This document shows positions 1 to 10,828 of a stretch of DNA of 64,000 nt, piece after piece. The DNA is from Azorinus chamasolen (Eukaryota; Mollusca; Bivalvia; Cardiida; Solecurtidae). A program made the position numbers and the translations under genes. Where the stretch lies: positions 70,774,379 through 70,838,378 of the forward strand of contig OY755236.1 of assembly GCA_963576725.1 (NCBI GenBank). Reading direction: 5' to 3'. Within the stretch, counting starts at the first letter, position 1, and the number at the start of each line of letters is the position of its first letter. Below the pieces are notes generated by a model. The model ran no database searches, was not told the origin of the DNA, and was given only the letters and a program-made list of their open reading frames with translations.

Positions 1-820
1 GACAAAAAAATATGAAAAAGGGGAATAACTCCAAAAATATTGATGCTATAATTATGGCCCTTGTGCATGACACTACTCCTGATCATGCTTCTTCAATGTG
101 TGAAGTTATAATGAATTTGGCCTAACTTTGTAGGAGATATTGCCCGGACACGAAGTGTGACAGACGGACTGACAAGAAAATATGAAAAAGGGGAATAACT
201 CCAAAAATATTGATGCTATAATTATGGCCCTTGTGTATGACACTACCCCTCATCATGATTGTTCCATATGTGAAGTTTCAAATCAATTGAACCAGTAGAT
301 AAAGAGTTATTGTCCGGACAAAAAAATATGTAAAAGGGAAATAACTCCAAAAATATTGATGCTAGAGTTATGACCCTTGTGCATGACACTAGCCCTCATC
401 ATGCTTCTTCAATGTGTGAAGTTATAATGAATTTGGCCTAACTTTGTAGGAGATATTGCCCGGACACGAAGTGTGACAGACGGACGGACAAGAAAATATG
501 AAAAAGGGGAATAACTCCAAAAATATTGATGCTAGAGTTATGGCCCTTGTGTATGACACTACCCCTTATCATGATTGTTCCATATGTGAAGTTTCAAATC
601 AACTGAACCAGTAGATAAAGAGTTATTGTCCGGACAAAAAAATATGTAAAAGGGGAATAACTCCAAAAATATTGATGCTAGAGTTATGACCCTTGTGCAT
701 GACACTAGCCCTCATCATGCTTCTTCAATGTGTGAAGTTATAATGAATTTGGCATAACTTTGTAGGAGATATGGCCCGGACAAGAAGCGTGACAGACGGA
801 CGGACGGACAGACGGACATG
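1..820. repeat. Tandem array of two alternating units
   Basis: Units starting near 1, 174, 318, 490 and 635 open with GACAAAAAAATATG and continue AACTCCAAAAATATTGATGC. Two unit types of about 173 and 144 bp alternate, giving a period near 317 bp. The array ends in a GACGGACGGACAGACGG microsatellite. This core-plus-microsatellite layout matches the other Helentron/pearl-like arrays in the window. It is cut by the window start. Confidence 0.85.
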
Positions 821-829
821 CTAACAAAT

Positions 830-1060
830 GGGTAGTTGTGTGACTTTTTCCTTTGATCTTTTCTTGTGGGACTAGTCCCACAAGAAAAACTATTTTTGGC
901 TCTAACTTTGGAAAAGAATGATCTGGAAGCTAACCCTAACCCTATGTCCCACAACTGGCCAGGTTAATGTCACAAGAAATGGCCAGGTTAATGTCACAAG
1001 AGATGGCCAGGTTAATGATTTTACTTGTGGGACTAGTTAGAAAAAGTCACACAACTACCC
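830..1060. repeat. Inverted-repeat (foldback) element, 231 bp
   Basis: The left end GGGTAGTTGTGTGACTTTTT is repeated inverted at 1040-1060. A second palindrome, CTTGTGGGACTAGTCCCACAAG, lies at about 863-884. Between the arms are three tandem copies of a 22-bp unit, TGGCCAGGTTAATGTCACAA (about 955-1018). No clean target duplication was found. Confidence 0.7.
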
Positions 1061-1070
1061 TTTGGTGAGT

Positions 1071-1107
1071 GCGGACAGACGGACAGACAGACAGACAGAC
1101 AGACGGA
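1071..1107. repeat. GACGGACA-type microsatellite
   Basis: Imperfect GACA/GACG tetranucleotide run of the kind that closes most core arrays in this window. Confidence 0.8.
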
Positions 1108-2127
1108 ATCTAGCAAACCTATAGTCCCCCAACCGGTAACCGGTGGGGGACTAAAAAAGCCCTGACCAGGTACTAGAGATACCAATGAACATATATGGAA
1201 ATTTCAGAGCATGTAACAGATAAGGATGTGTACCACAATCAGTTTCATACATAACTTTTATGTATACTATATCTCCACCAAACCCTATTTTGTGACCATT
1301 CATTGGAACATTCTCGATGAGACGATTCTAATAAATGTTCACAAAAGAGGGTTTGGCAGATAAATTTGGATACGCACTAGCTCTTACCTGTAAATTAAAG
1401 AAATTAAAAAAACCCACAAACACACTTGTTTATGAATCCACTTTATTCTTATCAGGATTAAGCAACATTAATCAATAGCAATAATCAGAAATATCGTGAC
1501 ATCTATGCATACTCGGCCTCACAAGTGGATCCAAATTAACATTTTATAATATCCATCCACTCGCATTAATTGTTCTTATTTACAGACAATCAACGAAACA
1601 GATAAACATTTTGAAGGGTATCTAGAGAAGATACATGTGTAATACCTTGCAAAATCCAGAAAGCTTCCACTTTAATAAGAAACTGTTTATGTACAGTGCA
1701 AGTATTGCTTCAATAAAAATTTAGCAAAATTGTTGTTTTTGTTGTTTAATTATACATTTATAATTTTTATATGCACAAATTATACAGTTGTTTGGAAAAT
1801 ATTTCTCAAATTAACCGTTTGTCGATAACTTTTTTCCCCAATTTGTCCAATTTTACGATGTGAAAATTCCCAATTTCACAAGGTACTCTTTTCCCAAAAT
1901 GGTCAGAAAAAGGGGAGGTCGGATGAATGAGCCAAGTAGTTTATGTGAGACTCTCTTCAGACTTAACTGTCTGGGTCTCTTCAGTCCTTATTAATACTGT
2001 TTATACGAATGGGAGGTATCAATTACTGGCATAGGGATCCGTGTAGGAATTTCTATGGATAAGAACCAATAAATCCCAGTGCTACATGTATGCGTCATTT
2101 CTAGACAGTGTACCCATACAGAGTACG
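1108..2127. other. No gene recognised
   Basis: AT-rich sequence with no convincing ORF, exon border or complete repeat. Confidence 0.5.
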
Positions 2128-2136
2128 CCTAAAGTT

Positions 2137-2267
2137 TAGTTCACATCTGTGTACTCTAAATGGTGATATCGAGCTACTTTCGGTTTTAAAGATATCCCAG
2201 CAGAGTATGTAAGACGGCACCTGTCACAAAATTAGCATGCTGTCTTACGGGTCATTAATGAGACTAG
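2137..2267. mobile_element. 131-bp MITE with 9-bp target duplication (copy 1)
   Basis: The element runs from TAGTTCACATCTG to CATTAATGAGACTAG and is flanked on both sides by CCTAAAGTT (2128-2136 and 2268-2276). A second copy at 9958-10080 has a different 9-bp duplication, so the boundaries are well supported. Nine-base duplications are typical of Mutator-like elements; that assignment is inference. Confidence 0.8.
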
Positions 2268-2510
2268 CCTAAAGTTAAAGTTGCAGGTGTAGGCCCAAGT
2301 TCGAGGACTCTCCAATATGAGTCCTCAGATCAGGGCCTGGTCCAGTTTACGGTAGACCTTGACCTCCCATCCTGCTTAACCCAAGATAGACTAGACCCAT
2401 TAGGGAAGTGAATAAAGCTCATTTGGGCACTTAGGGACAATGAGTCCAACTGAGTTCATCTCATTCAACTCCTCTGGCGATCTCTGTCGACCTTAATAGC
2501 GAGCACAGCT

Positions 2511-2539
2511 CGCAAGAATGGCCAAAGGCCATTCTTGCG
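2511..2539. repeat. Short perfect hairpin
   Basis: CGCAAGAATGGCC / GGCCATTCTTGCG with a 3-base loop. Confidence 0.6.
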
Positions 2540-2659
2540 AACGAAGTGAGCTCTATGGTAACGCGTAGGATATAATTTTGGTTCTCTAAGCTGTACATTG
2601 TTAACCTGGAATCGGTTGTACCGATTTTTTTTCGCTTCCGGTTTGATCCATTCAGCAAT

Positions 2660-2742
2660 CGGAACACCTCGAAATAGCCGAGGTGTTCCGAGTGATTCCT
2701 ATATTCCGAACTCTGACGGAATACAGCGAGTAGTTACGATTG
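2660..2742. repeat. Foldback repeat, copy 1
   Basis: Hairpin CGGAACACCTCG / CGAGGTGTTCCG (2660-2690), followed by a tail ending GAGTAGTTACGATTG. The tail recurs inverted at 15317-15361 and in part at 36103-36125. Confidence 0.65.
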
Positions 2743-3500
2743 GTCCTCAATACCCGACAGTCAACACAAATCGCAACAACGTTTGTCTACGAAGAAAATC
2801 GATTTTCTAAAACTTACTAAATTGTAACTTGCATTTCGTTTCGGTGTAGATTTAGATATAACTATTTGAATCGCTATTTATTTACCAGAAAATTAATGTT
2901 TTCCGTTCGGTACACATCTCCGTCCGAGATCCAGTTAGCGGAAAAGGCCGAGTGTATGTGTGTCAAATCTGATGACGTATTTATCCACAACTTGTAAGTG
3001 ACGTAGTTGTGGTCACATGACTTCCATTTATCGTCTGAAGTGCATTTTGTTTACCTCAGCTGTGTTACTCTTCCGGTTCCTACTGTCAATAACTTTGTAT
3101 GTGAGTAATTTAGACATTGATTATTTAATTTTCTTTCATTTGAATCAGTTGTCAATACAAAACATCACATTATTTGAATTAGATCTACGTCTAGATATTT
3201 ATCCCGGCGTAGGGTGTTTTCGACGGTGTAAGCGGCTTAAATAAATATGTGAGTGAAACATGCAAACGAATGTATCCCCGAGGTCCCAAACTCCGATGAC
3301 TTTTCCCCCCCATCAGATACCGACCACGATTAAAAACTAAAACATGTAACAGAAACATCAACATATGCACTTACCGAATAAAATAATCCTTAATGCCGTT
3401 CTGTACACCAGTGATTTTTAATTTAATGTTTTTGTTCCACTACAATCGTCCTCCAAACATACATGTATTTACACTGTCAAATTTAGCCGCCATTTTGAAA
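2743..3500. other. No gene recognised
   Basis: No convincing coding sequence. A short inverted pair CCACAACT/AGTTGTGG lies near 2987-3014. Open frames here are short and lack family resemblance. Confidence 0.4.
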
Positions 3501-3628
3501 AGGTACCTACTTCTACTTCTACATTTTAGTGACCACCTTCAACTGGCTGAAGTTTATGTCACTGGTGGTGAAATGCGCCACGAATTGGGGGCTAAATATA
3601 AGTTAAAACTATTTACAGTGATTATAAA

Positions 3629-6600
3629 TTAATGGGTGTAGGAGTGACTTTTGATAGCAGTTTTGAAAGATTCAATAGAATCACTCCCAACTACAGTCAA
3701 AGGCAGGCCATTCCAGTCCTTAATGGTCCGAGGGAAAAAGGAGAGTTGTCTTGATTGTGTTCTGCATGATGGAAGTTGGTAGGCGAGAGTGTGCATATTG
3801 CGGGACTGTCTGAGTGGCGGTAAAAGTCTGTTATTATTTGGAATGGCAACCAGATTGTGTGAAATTTTGTACAACATAATGAGACGTGCATCTGTCCGTC
3901 TGTCAGCAAGGCTTCTCCATTCTAAGCTGTTCAGCATGTCACCAACACTAGAAGTACATGTATTCCTAAATCTGTTGGTGACAAACCTAGCAGCTCTCCT
4001 TTGCACTTTTTCTATATTAGTTATATCTTCATTAATGTACGGGTCCCAAACTGAACTGGCATATTCTAAGGTTGGGCGTACTAGGGATTTGTATGCCTGT
4101 TCCTTAACTGAAATGGAGCTGATGTTTAAGTTCCTTTTGAGGAAACCAAGAGTTCTGTTGGCCTTATTGCATATGTTGTTTACGTGGGTTTGCCATTTAA
4201 GATCTGACTGTATTGTGACACCTAGATATTTTGCCTTGTCAACATGTTCTAAAACTTTACCATGAAGGGTGTATCTGTAGTTAAGTGGGTGCTTGTTTCT
4301 GCTGACAGACGAGACATTGCACTTGTCTGGATGAAAAGCCATTTTCCATGTTTGTTCCCAACAACTAAGTTTATCAAGGTCATCCTGAAGATTTTTACAG
4401 TCATTTTTGGATTTGATGGTGAGATATGCCATTGTATCATCCGCAAAGAGACGTACTGTAGAATTTAAACCAATGGGTATATCATTTATGTAAAATAAAA
4501 ACAGACTAGGACCCAAAACAGATCCCTGAGGTACCCAAGACTGCACCGGAACATACTCTGATTTCTCACCCTCCAGGACTACAGCCTGAGTACGGTGTGA
4601 TAAGAAATTGTGGATCCACTTGTTAGTTTTACCTTGTATTCCATAGTGCGAAAGTTTATGGGTTAAAAGATTGTGACTGACTTTATCAAAAGCTTTTGAG
4701 AAATCCATGATTAATATGTCTGTTTGAGATGATTTTTCTAAATTATTTGTAATGTCATCTATGAATTCTAAAAGCTGCGTTTCACAGGATCTATTTTTTC
4801 TAAAACCGTGTTGCAAGGGATATAAGATGTTGTGTTTATCTGCATGAGTCATGATAGCACTAGTTATGATGTGTTCTAATAGTTTGCAACAAATACAAGT
4901 CAATGAAATGGGTCTATAGTTTTCTGGGTTATATTTGGACCCCTTCTTATAGATCGGAGAGACGTGTGCAGTTCGCCAGTCGGTGGGCACTTCTCCACTG
5001 TCAAATGATTTCTGGTAAATGAGACTTAAAATAGGAGAAATTTCGTGAGAAAGCTCTTTAAGGAGTCTTGGTTTCAGTTCATCGGGGCCACTTGCCTTGG
5101 TTGGGTCAAGATTCAGTAAGAGTTTTGTGATACCATTAGTTGTTATTTCGATGTCCGGCATTGTAGGATAGGTGTTATTATCTCTCATGTAGGGTTTATT
5201 TTGAAATTCATCTAAGGGTATATCAAAAGTGTCAGAGAAAACTGATTGGAATTGTGCATTAAGTGCATTTGCTTTCAGTTTAGGATCTGTTAACAATTTG
5301 CCATCTTTCTTTAGAGATGAGATATCATTATAGTCAGTTTTTTTGTATTTGATGTAAGACCAAAATTTCTTCATATTACCAAAACTCTTTTCATCCTCAC
5401 AGGGGGTCAAAATTTGTTCAATGTACTGCCAGTATGATTGTCTTAACTGTCTTTGGATATGATGTTTCAATTCTTTGTATTTCTTACGAGCATTTTCACT
5501 ACCAGATTTCTTCATTTTTTTGTACAATCTATCTCTTCTTTTTAATAGTTTTTTAGTTTCAACTGATACCCATGGTGTTTTACTTTTTGCAGTTAGTTTT
5601 TTGTGGGGAATGTGTATACTTATTAGATGGTTCAGCTGGGATTTAAAATATAGCCAAAGTTCGTCAACAGAGTGAGTTTCTACCATAGTTAGTAATGAGG
5701 CATATAGTTGCTTGACTTCATTTTTCAGGGTGTCCCAGTTGGCCTTGCTATATAGAGGTATGTTTCTGGGAGCACACTTTACCTTAGAGGGGGTGACATT
5801 GAATTCCATAAAAACAATATCATGGTCTGAAATTCCCAGGGCTATTTCAATTCTAGGGACTTGGTTCGGTAAATTTGTTATCATAAGATCTAATATATTT
5901 TCTTTTCTTGTTGGTTCTTCAATTAATTGTACTAGGCCTGTATCATCTAAAGTGTTTCCAAAGAAATATTGTTGTTTTTGGTGTAATGACTTGGGCTTAA
6001 GAATTTTATTTTTCCAATCCCACCCTGGAAGGTTAAAGTCACCTCCTATAACTAAAGCTGCATTTTTTATCTGAACTGCTCTTCTAACAGAAATATCAAA
6101 CCAATTCAGGCTATTTTCATCGGATGTTTTAGGGTGGTAAAAAGAAGAGACATATAGTGACTTATTTCCTACAATATCTATTTTGGCCCATACCATCTCA
6201 CACTTTTCATCTGGAGAGAGGTCTTCAACAATGTCGCTAATGTAGTCTTTTTTAATGGCAATAAGAACACCACCACCTTGTTGGTCTTTGCGATCTTTTC
6301 TGTAGATATTAAAACCATCAGGGAAAAATTCGTTGTTATTAATAGATGGGTCTAGCCAGGTTTCGGTTCCAATTACTATATCAGGTTTCATGTTGTCTAT
6401 AATATTCTGAACTAGATGTTGTTTACGCTTAATTGACTGGAAATTGACATTCACAATTCTAAGGGGTGCTTTACATTTAGTTTTGAGTTTCTGAACACGG
6501 ATGGGTGTCGATTGGTGTGATGGTTTGAACGAGCTCGCAGTTGGTGTTCTCAAGGCACTGTCATTTCTTGTACTGCTCGACAGTTGACCAAGACTCTCAA

Positions 6601-7279
6601 AGGAATTAGCTATGCTTATGCCATGTAAATCAAAAAGTAAAGTGCTGTAATTTGGACTGTTGCAAACTAGGCAATGCCAACTGACCATGCTGTCATTAAG
6701 ATTTTCATAAGTCCCACTATGTACACTTTGGCAATCAATGTGGAACCACTGGTCACACGTTTCACAGACTATGCCCCTGTCTTCCCAGGTGACAGTCCTG
6801 TCACAGGTACCACACATGTATCTTGTACTGTCATTACTGGGGCCAGGGTTACTTTCAATGTCGTTTGCCAAAACAAGAAGTATAAAGAAAAACAAAAGTT
6901 TACTTGGTTTAACTCGATCAACTCGGCATTTCTTGTGGAAAGACTTGATTAATACACTTAAAGATCCAATTTTGCTCAGACGATATTCAGGGACATACCA
7001 TTTTGATATAGTGATGTACTCTTTTGGCTTAGGTTTTGTGAGCATGATGGACAGAGTACCCTTGGAGACATATAGGTTAGTTTGTGTGAAAGTATGAAGA
7101 TCAGCACACAAGAAATATGTGTAGCCAAACTGTTCTGTTCCACTGATGGTCACATGTTCAAATTTATTCAGTGCTTTATTCTCTGAATTTCTATTACCCA
7201 CGCTTTTGAGACACATTACCAAAAAAAGAAAAACACACAGGACATACGTGCAAACAATACTGTCCTTTAGGAGCGGCAT
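3629..7279 (-). CDS. LINE ORF: 2A-like motif, PHD-like finger, APE endonuclease, reverse transcriptase
   Basis: An intact 1216-residue ORF. Residues 8-25 are hydrophobic. Residues 128-147 form a hydrophobic run ending in a 2A-like motif (D140-I-E-S-N-P-G-P147). A PHD-like Cys4-His-Cys3 finger follows at about 156-206. The apurinic endonuclease domain is at about 273-495, with GTETW, a GGDFN motif and SDHD. The reverse transcriptase spans about 640-960, with a finger motif, LIMDFSKAFDKV (catalytic Asp), PQGSVLGP and the FADD catalytic box. A C-terminal domain rich in Arg follows. The product would nick DNA and copy its own RNA at the nick. The residue before VPQG is Trp where relatives, including the fragment at 48.9 kb, have Gly, which may impair activity. 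The intact frame suggests recent insertion. ORF1 is not separate; the 2A motif may release the N-terminal 146 residues. Confidence 0.9.
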   Translation of the reverse strand: MPLLKDSIVCTYVLCVFLFLVMCLKSVGNRNSENKALNKFEHVTISGTEQFGYTYFLCADLHTFTQTNLYVSKGTLSIMLTKPKPKEYITISKWYVPEYRLSKIGSLSVLIKSFHKKCRVDRVKPSKLLFFFILLVLANDIESNPGPSNDSTRYMCGTCDRTVTWEDRGIVCETCDQWFHIDCQSVHSGTYENLNDSMVSWHCLVCNSPNYSTLLFDLHGISIANSFESLGQLSSSTRNDSALRTPTASSFKPSHQSTPIRVQKLKTKCKAPLRIVNVNFQSIKRKQHLVQNIIDNMKPDIVIGTETWLDPSINNNEFFPDGFNIYRKDRKDQQGGGVLIAIKKDYISDIVEDLSPDEKCEMVWAKIDIVGNKSLYVSSFYHPKTSDENSLNWFDISVRRAVQIKNAALVIGGDFNLPGWDWKNKILKPKSLHQKQQYFFGNTLDDTGLVQLIEEPTRKENILDLMITNLPNQVPRIEIALGISDHDIVFMEFNVTPSKVKCAPRNIPLYSKANWDTLKNEVKQLYASLLTMVETHSVDELWLYFKSQLNHLISIHIPHKKLTAKSKTPWVSVETKKLLKRRDRLYKKMKKSGSENARKKYKELKHHIQRQLRQSYWQYIEQILTPCEDEKSFGNMKKFWSYIKYKKTDYNDISSLKKDGKLLTDPKLKANALNAQFQSVFSDTFDIPLDEFQNKPYMRDNNTYPTMPDIEITTNGITKLLLNLDPTKASGPDELKPRLLKELSHEISPILSLIYQKSFDSGEVPTDWRTAHVSPIYKKGSKYNPENYRPISLTCICCKLLEHIITSAIMTHADKHNILYPLQHGFRKNRSCETQLLEFIDDITNNLEKSSQTDILIMDFSKAFDKVSHNLLTHKLSHYGIQGKTNKWIHNFLSHRTQAVVLEGEKSEYVPVQSWVPQGSVLGPSLFLFYINDIPIGLNSTVRLFADDTMAYLTIKSKNDCKNLQDDLDKLSCWEQTWKMAFHPDKCNVSSVSRNKHPLNYRYTLHGKVLEHVDKAKYLGVTIQSDLKWQTHVNNICNKANRTLGFLKRNLNISSISVKEQAYKSLVRPTLEYASSVWDPYINEDITNIEKVQRRAARFVTNRFRNTCTSSVGDMLNSLEWRSLADRRTDARLIMLYKISHNLVAIPNNNRLLPPLRQSRNMHTLAYQLPSCRTQSRQLSFFPRTIKDWNGLPLTVVGSDSIESFKTAIKSHSYTH
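6839..6862 (-). other. 2A-like ribosome-skipping motif
   Basis: Encodes D-I-E-S-N-P-G-P, matching the DxExNPGP consensus, preceded by a Leu/Phe-rich segment. In known 2A peptides the ribosome skips the bond between the last Gly and Pro. Such motifs are reported in APE-type LINEs of several animals. Confidence 0.8.
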
Positions 7280-7529
7280 GATGCATCAGTAAACTCTGCA
7301 TGTAAACAATATAAACATGTATTGTACCTAGAACCGATGACGTCAAAAAACAGCACAATTAAGGCCAAGCAAAATGTAACCTTCAGGTTAAAGTCCTAGA
7401 TCCCATCCAGGTTTTTGAATTAACACTTTATCAAAGTTTTTAAATGAGAAGAAACACAAATAAACTAGAAATATGGATAAATTAACTAGATCTATTTACA
7501 GCAGAAGTGTCAGTGTCTGTGTATATAAA

Positions 7530-7967
7530 TTACATTTTACAGTGTGGACATAGGAAGGTATCTCCCAACCTGACCACTCTCACTGGTGTACAGAATTGCA
7601 AATGGACCCAGTGCTTGCATGGTATTCCTTCTTTCACTCCGTCACACTGGACCCATTTCAGTATTACCAGGGACTTGCTTAAACACTCCCTTAGCTCATC
7701 TGGACTGCTCTGGCCACACACACAACAAGGCTCCTGATCTTCATCACTACTGACATCAGACTCTGTGTCTGATGCAAGGTTTATGTGAGAAGGTCCAGGA
7801 ATCACAGTGTCCATAGATTTAGTACCGTATTTTTGTTGCTTTTTTTCTTTGGCGATGCTTTTTTTGGATTTTTTTTGTTTGTGGATTTTTTGCCTAAGTT
7901 AACATTTTGTTGGTTTTCATGGTTTATCATTTTGTCTCTAATGTCATCAGTAATTTCTTTGTCTCAG
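7530..7967 (-). pseudogene. C-terminal remnant of a pogo-like transposase with PHD-like finger
   Basis: The open segment 7814-7530 encodes a zinc-binding domain with C-x2-C, C near a WVQCDG stretch, H-W-V-H, and a final C-P-H-C. It closely parallels the C terminus of the transposase at 12.4 kb: both have WVHL-FC and VRV-R-GD-F-CP-C. Upstream, in another frame (about 7815-7967), comes a Lys/Asn-rich linker with an I-x-H-E-N match to the same protein, so one frameshift separates them. The catalytic DDE region is absent. It lies 250 bases from the LINE start and is an independent, decayed relic. Confidence 0.75.
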
Positions 7968-8807
7968 TCTGAGATTTTATAAAGAACTTGATCTACGGCA
8001 ACGTAGAATTGTTTACATTTTGAACCAAAATAGCTTAAATCTTGGTGAAATCTGACTTGTTCTTTCCGACTAGAGTAGTCTGTCTCTCTGCAGGTCTGTC
8101 TATCAGTGTACTGTTTAAGTTTCGTAGTCTTTCTGTCCTCCTTTAAATACTGTTTTACATAAATCTTCCCTGCAAGATGTTGCTGCTGCTGCTGATGATG
8201 ATGCTATTGATTACAATTTTTATGATGAAAATGATTCTGATTCATGGGATTTCAAACGAAAATAGCTTTTAACTACCCCTAAGATATACTGTATGCATGT
8301 GTAACACATAGTTCAAATATTTAACCCTTTCCTCCATGCTAAATAGGAAATAGCTAAACATTATGTTGTATGTGTTAATAAATACATGTATATGCATGCA
8401 CACAGTATTGTCCTTATCCTATTGACCTATCCAGTAACTTCAAAGTCTATCATCACCATCATTAGCATCAATTGACATTAAGTTACTAACACAACAGCTC
8501 TATCAATATCTTCTGTTTTCTGCATGTTTCTATCTCAATGCACCTAAATGTACCTGGTGTACATGCAAATATACCACAACTAACAGTCTAACACACAGCT
8601 TGTCTTGCCATTTTAACCCTTTCCTCTGCATATTTAACACATATGACACCTTTACTATATTTTTTACAATTAACATTTACTGATGATGGCGAATACAGAT
8701 CTGATGGCAGCTTAAATCATGATGAGAGTAACGTAGAAAGCTCCTTGAGCTTTCTGGTTTCTTGTCATCTTGCTTTAAGCATTACCAAACCTTAATTTCA
8801 GCTTGCT
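7968..8807. other. No gene; trinucleotide repeat and MITE pieces
   Basis: Contains a TGC/TGA trinucleotide run (8178-8208) and partial family-A MITE ends (AACCCTTTCCTC near 8325 and 8617). Nothing else was recognised. Confidence 0.5.
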
Positions 8808-8811
8808 TTAA

Positions 8812-9055
8812 CCCTTTACCTGATAGAAGCGGCTTTTAGCGTGTTTGATTTATTCCTCCGCTGAAGAAAATAGTTCAAATTCATACAGTCATGAACATAT
8901 TGCATAATAAATATTTTCTATATCCTAGTAGGTGGTAGCTTAAAGCAGGCTGAAAGTAAAGCAGAATGCGCCTTAAGGCGCATTCTGCTTTACTTTCAAC
9001 CTGCTTTAAGTGGTCATATGTCTTCAAAACTAGAAACAGGCTATTGGGTAAAGGG
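8812..9055. mobile_element. Family A MITE with TTAA target duplication
   Basis: TTAA flanks at 8808-8811 and 9056-9059. Perfect 9-bp terminal repeats CCCTTTACC/GGTAAAGGG. The centre is a 35-bp-arm hairpin (8938-9010) of the AAAGCAGG-TGAAAGTAAAGCAG type, otherwise typical of family B, so this copy is a hybrid. Confidence 0.8.
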
Positions 9056-9189
9056 TTAAGCAGTATTACATACATGTAATGCCCTTCTGGCAAAGGAGGA
9101 AATGGTTAATATCGCTTATCTACAGTCTTGTGATTTAGACTATGTCAATAATTTAAACATCACATCGCAGCATTATGAGTTTCTTATTT

Positions 9190-9575
9190 TACTTGTGAAA
9201 ATTAGTGGGTGACATGAACGTCGCTAACCAATACACAAAGTTCTATTTCACTGATATATTACAACATTCAACTTGTTAAAAATTGGTGGGTGACTTGATC
9301 GTCGCTAACCATGATACACAACTATTTCACATTATATTACAATATTTAACATATATATATTGCTAATATATATATATATACATTTTATTACTAACTGTAG
9401 TATTTTGTTTATTAGAAATTGAATGAAGTATGGTGGGTGACATGAACATCGCTAACCAATACACAACTATTTCACGTTAATATTACAGTACTTGTCTTAT
9501 TGCCAAGGTTCAGTTAAAGCCATTTTTTAAAATCAACATAGTATGGTTGGTGACATGATCGTCGCTAACCAATTA
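9190..9575. repeat. Degenerate minisatellite, about 4 units
   Basis: GGGTGACATGAACGTCGCTA recurs at about 9208, 9292, 9431 and 9549, separated by AT-rich sequence and a (TA)n run at 9350-9380. Confidence 0.7.
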
Positions 9576-9957
9576 AACATACATTAAATAAATTGCAGTA
9601 GGACAGTCACTTATAAATATAAGTCTGAAACACACAACATCAGCCAATAAGATGTCACAGTCTTGGACCAAAAGTAGATCTATCAACCACTTTACGACTT
9701 GGATATGTATTAAAGAAAAGTAAGAGATTGTTATTTGAAGTTGCGCTTTCAACTTTTATCAAGGTGTTCTGTATTCGTTTATTGTTCTGTTACTTTTAGA
9801 GAGTTATAATTGCTGTTACTAATTTCATCTATATCTGGTGTATAAATCATCAATTTCACCATATATTTGGTGTTATGCTTTCACTTTATTTAGTTGAATG
9901 CGTTTGGCAGCTGTGCTCGCTTATAGGCTGTGCCTATTTCATATTATGGAGGTTCGC

Positions 9958-10080
9958 TAGTTCACATCTGTGTACTCTAAATGGTGATATCGAGCTACTT
10001 TCGGTTTTAACGATATCCCGGCAGAAACGGCACCTGTCACAAAATTAGCATGCTGTCTTACGGGTCATTAATGAGACTAG
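9958..10080. mobile_element. MITE with 9-bp target duplication (copy 2)
   Basis: Second copy of the element at 2137-2267, flanked by GAGGTTCGC at 9949-9957 and 10081-10089. Confidence 0.8.
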
Positions 10081-10246
10081 GAGGTTCGCCTATATGAGTT
10101 ACACTTGACTTGACCATATTCAAATGCGGACAGTTGATTGGTTGGCTGTGGTGATCAACCTCTGTTTCTGCCAACAATGGGCTAATTGGACGCTCCATTT
10201 GACATGGAACTTCCAGTTTGAAGAGAGGGGAGCTTTGAATGAATTA

Positions 10247-10345
10247 CAGTCAAACCGGCCCCAAGTCAAACCGGCCCCTGGTCAAACCGGCCTCCAAAAA
10301 GTCAAACCGGCCTCACATGAATTATTTTTTTGGTCAAACCGGCCC
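10247..10345. repeat. Left terminal region with five GTCAAACCGGCC boxes
   Basis: Five copies spaced 12-40 bases apart, all in the same orientation. They mirror the right end and are probably transposase binding sites (inference). Confidence 0.85.
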
Positions 10346-10828
10346 CACATTTTTAAATCGAATTTTTAACCATGTTAAATATTAATTATTTCTAGAAAGC
10401 CAATGTATATCTAGTTGCTTATCACATATATTTTGGTCAGTTGGAAATTCGGCAATGTATTGACTATAGTTTATACTCAGCTCGCATTTAGATTAAGTGA
10501 CATTGGCGCTTAGTTAATGTCAACTAATGGCACGCATGTGTCTTTTGGTAGGTGTGATAATCCAATTAATGGCACGCGCGTGTATGTTGTTTGTGATAAT
10601 TCAATTAGACACGCGTTCATTGTGTCAGTTGAATAAACCAGAGACATAAACATACATGTATGTATATGTCTTCGAATGAACGTAAGGTAATGTTTATCTT
10701 GGTATGTAGACATATTTGCACAGAAAAATAAAGTAACGTTCAAAAGTACATATAAATCTATTTCAAATGTTGTAAAATGATGATATCGAGTGAAAAAATT
10801 CGATTTATTTTTTCAGAACCAGAATTAA

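Larger units (their letters stand above)
3501..7330 (-). mobile_element. CR1/L2-like non-LTR retrotransposon, near full length
   Basis: A LINE on the minus strand. The single long ORF (7279 to 3629) is followed by a short 3' UTR ending near a GTAGAAGTAGAAGTAG hexamer repeat (about 3505-3522), as expected for CR1-group elements that end in short tandem repeats rather than poly(A). The 5' end is not sharply defined; about 50 bases of leader are included. No target duplication was recognised. Confidence 0.75.

Noticed and set aside
931..944. Telomere-like CTAACCCTAACCCT
   Set aside because: Only two units and inside a foldback element.
3789..4265. 158-residue plus-strand ORF
   Set aside because: Shadow of the LINE ORF on the other strand.
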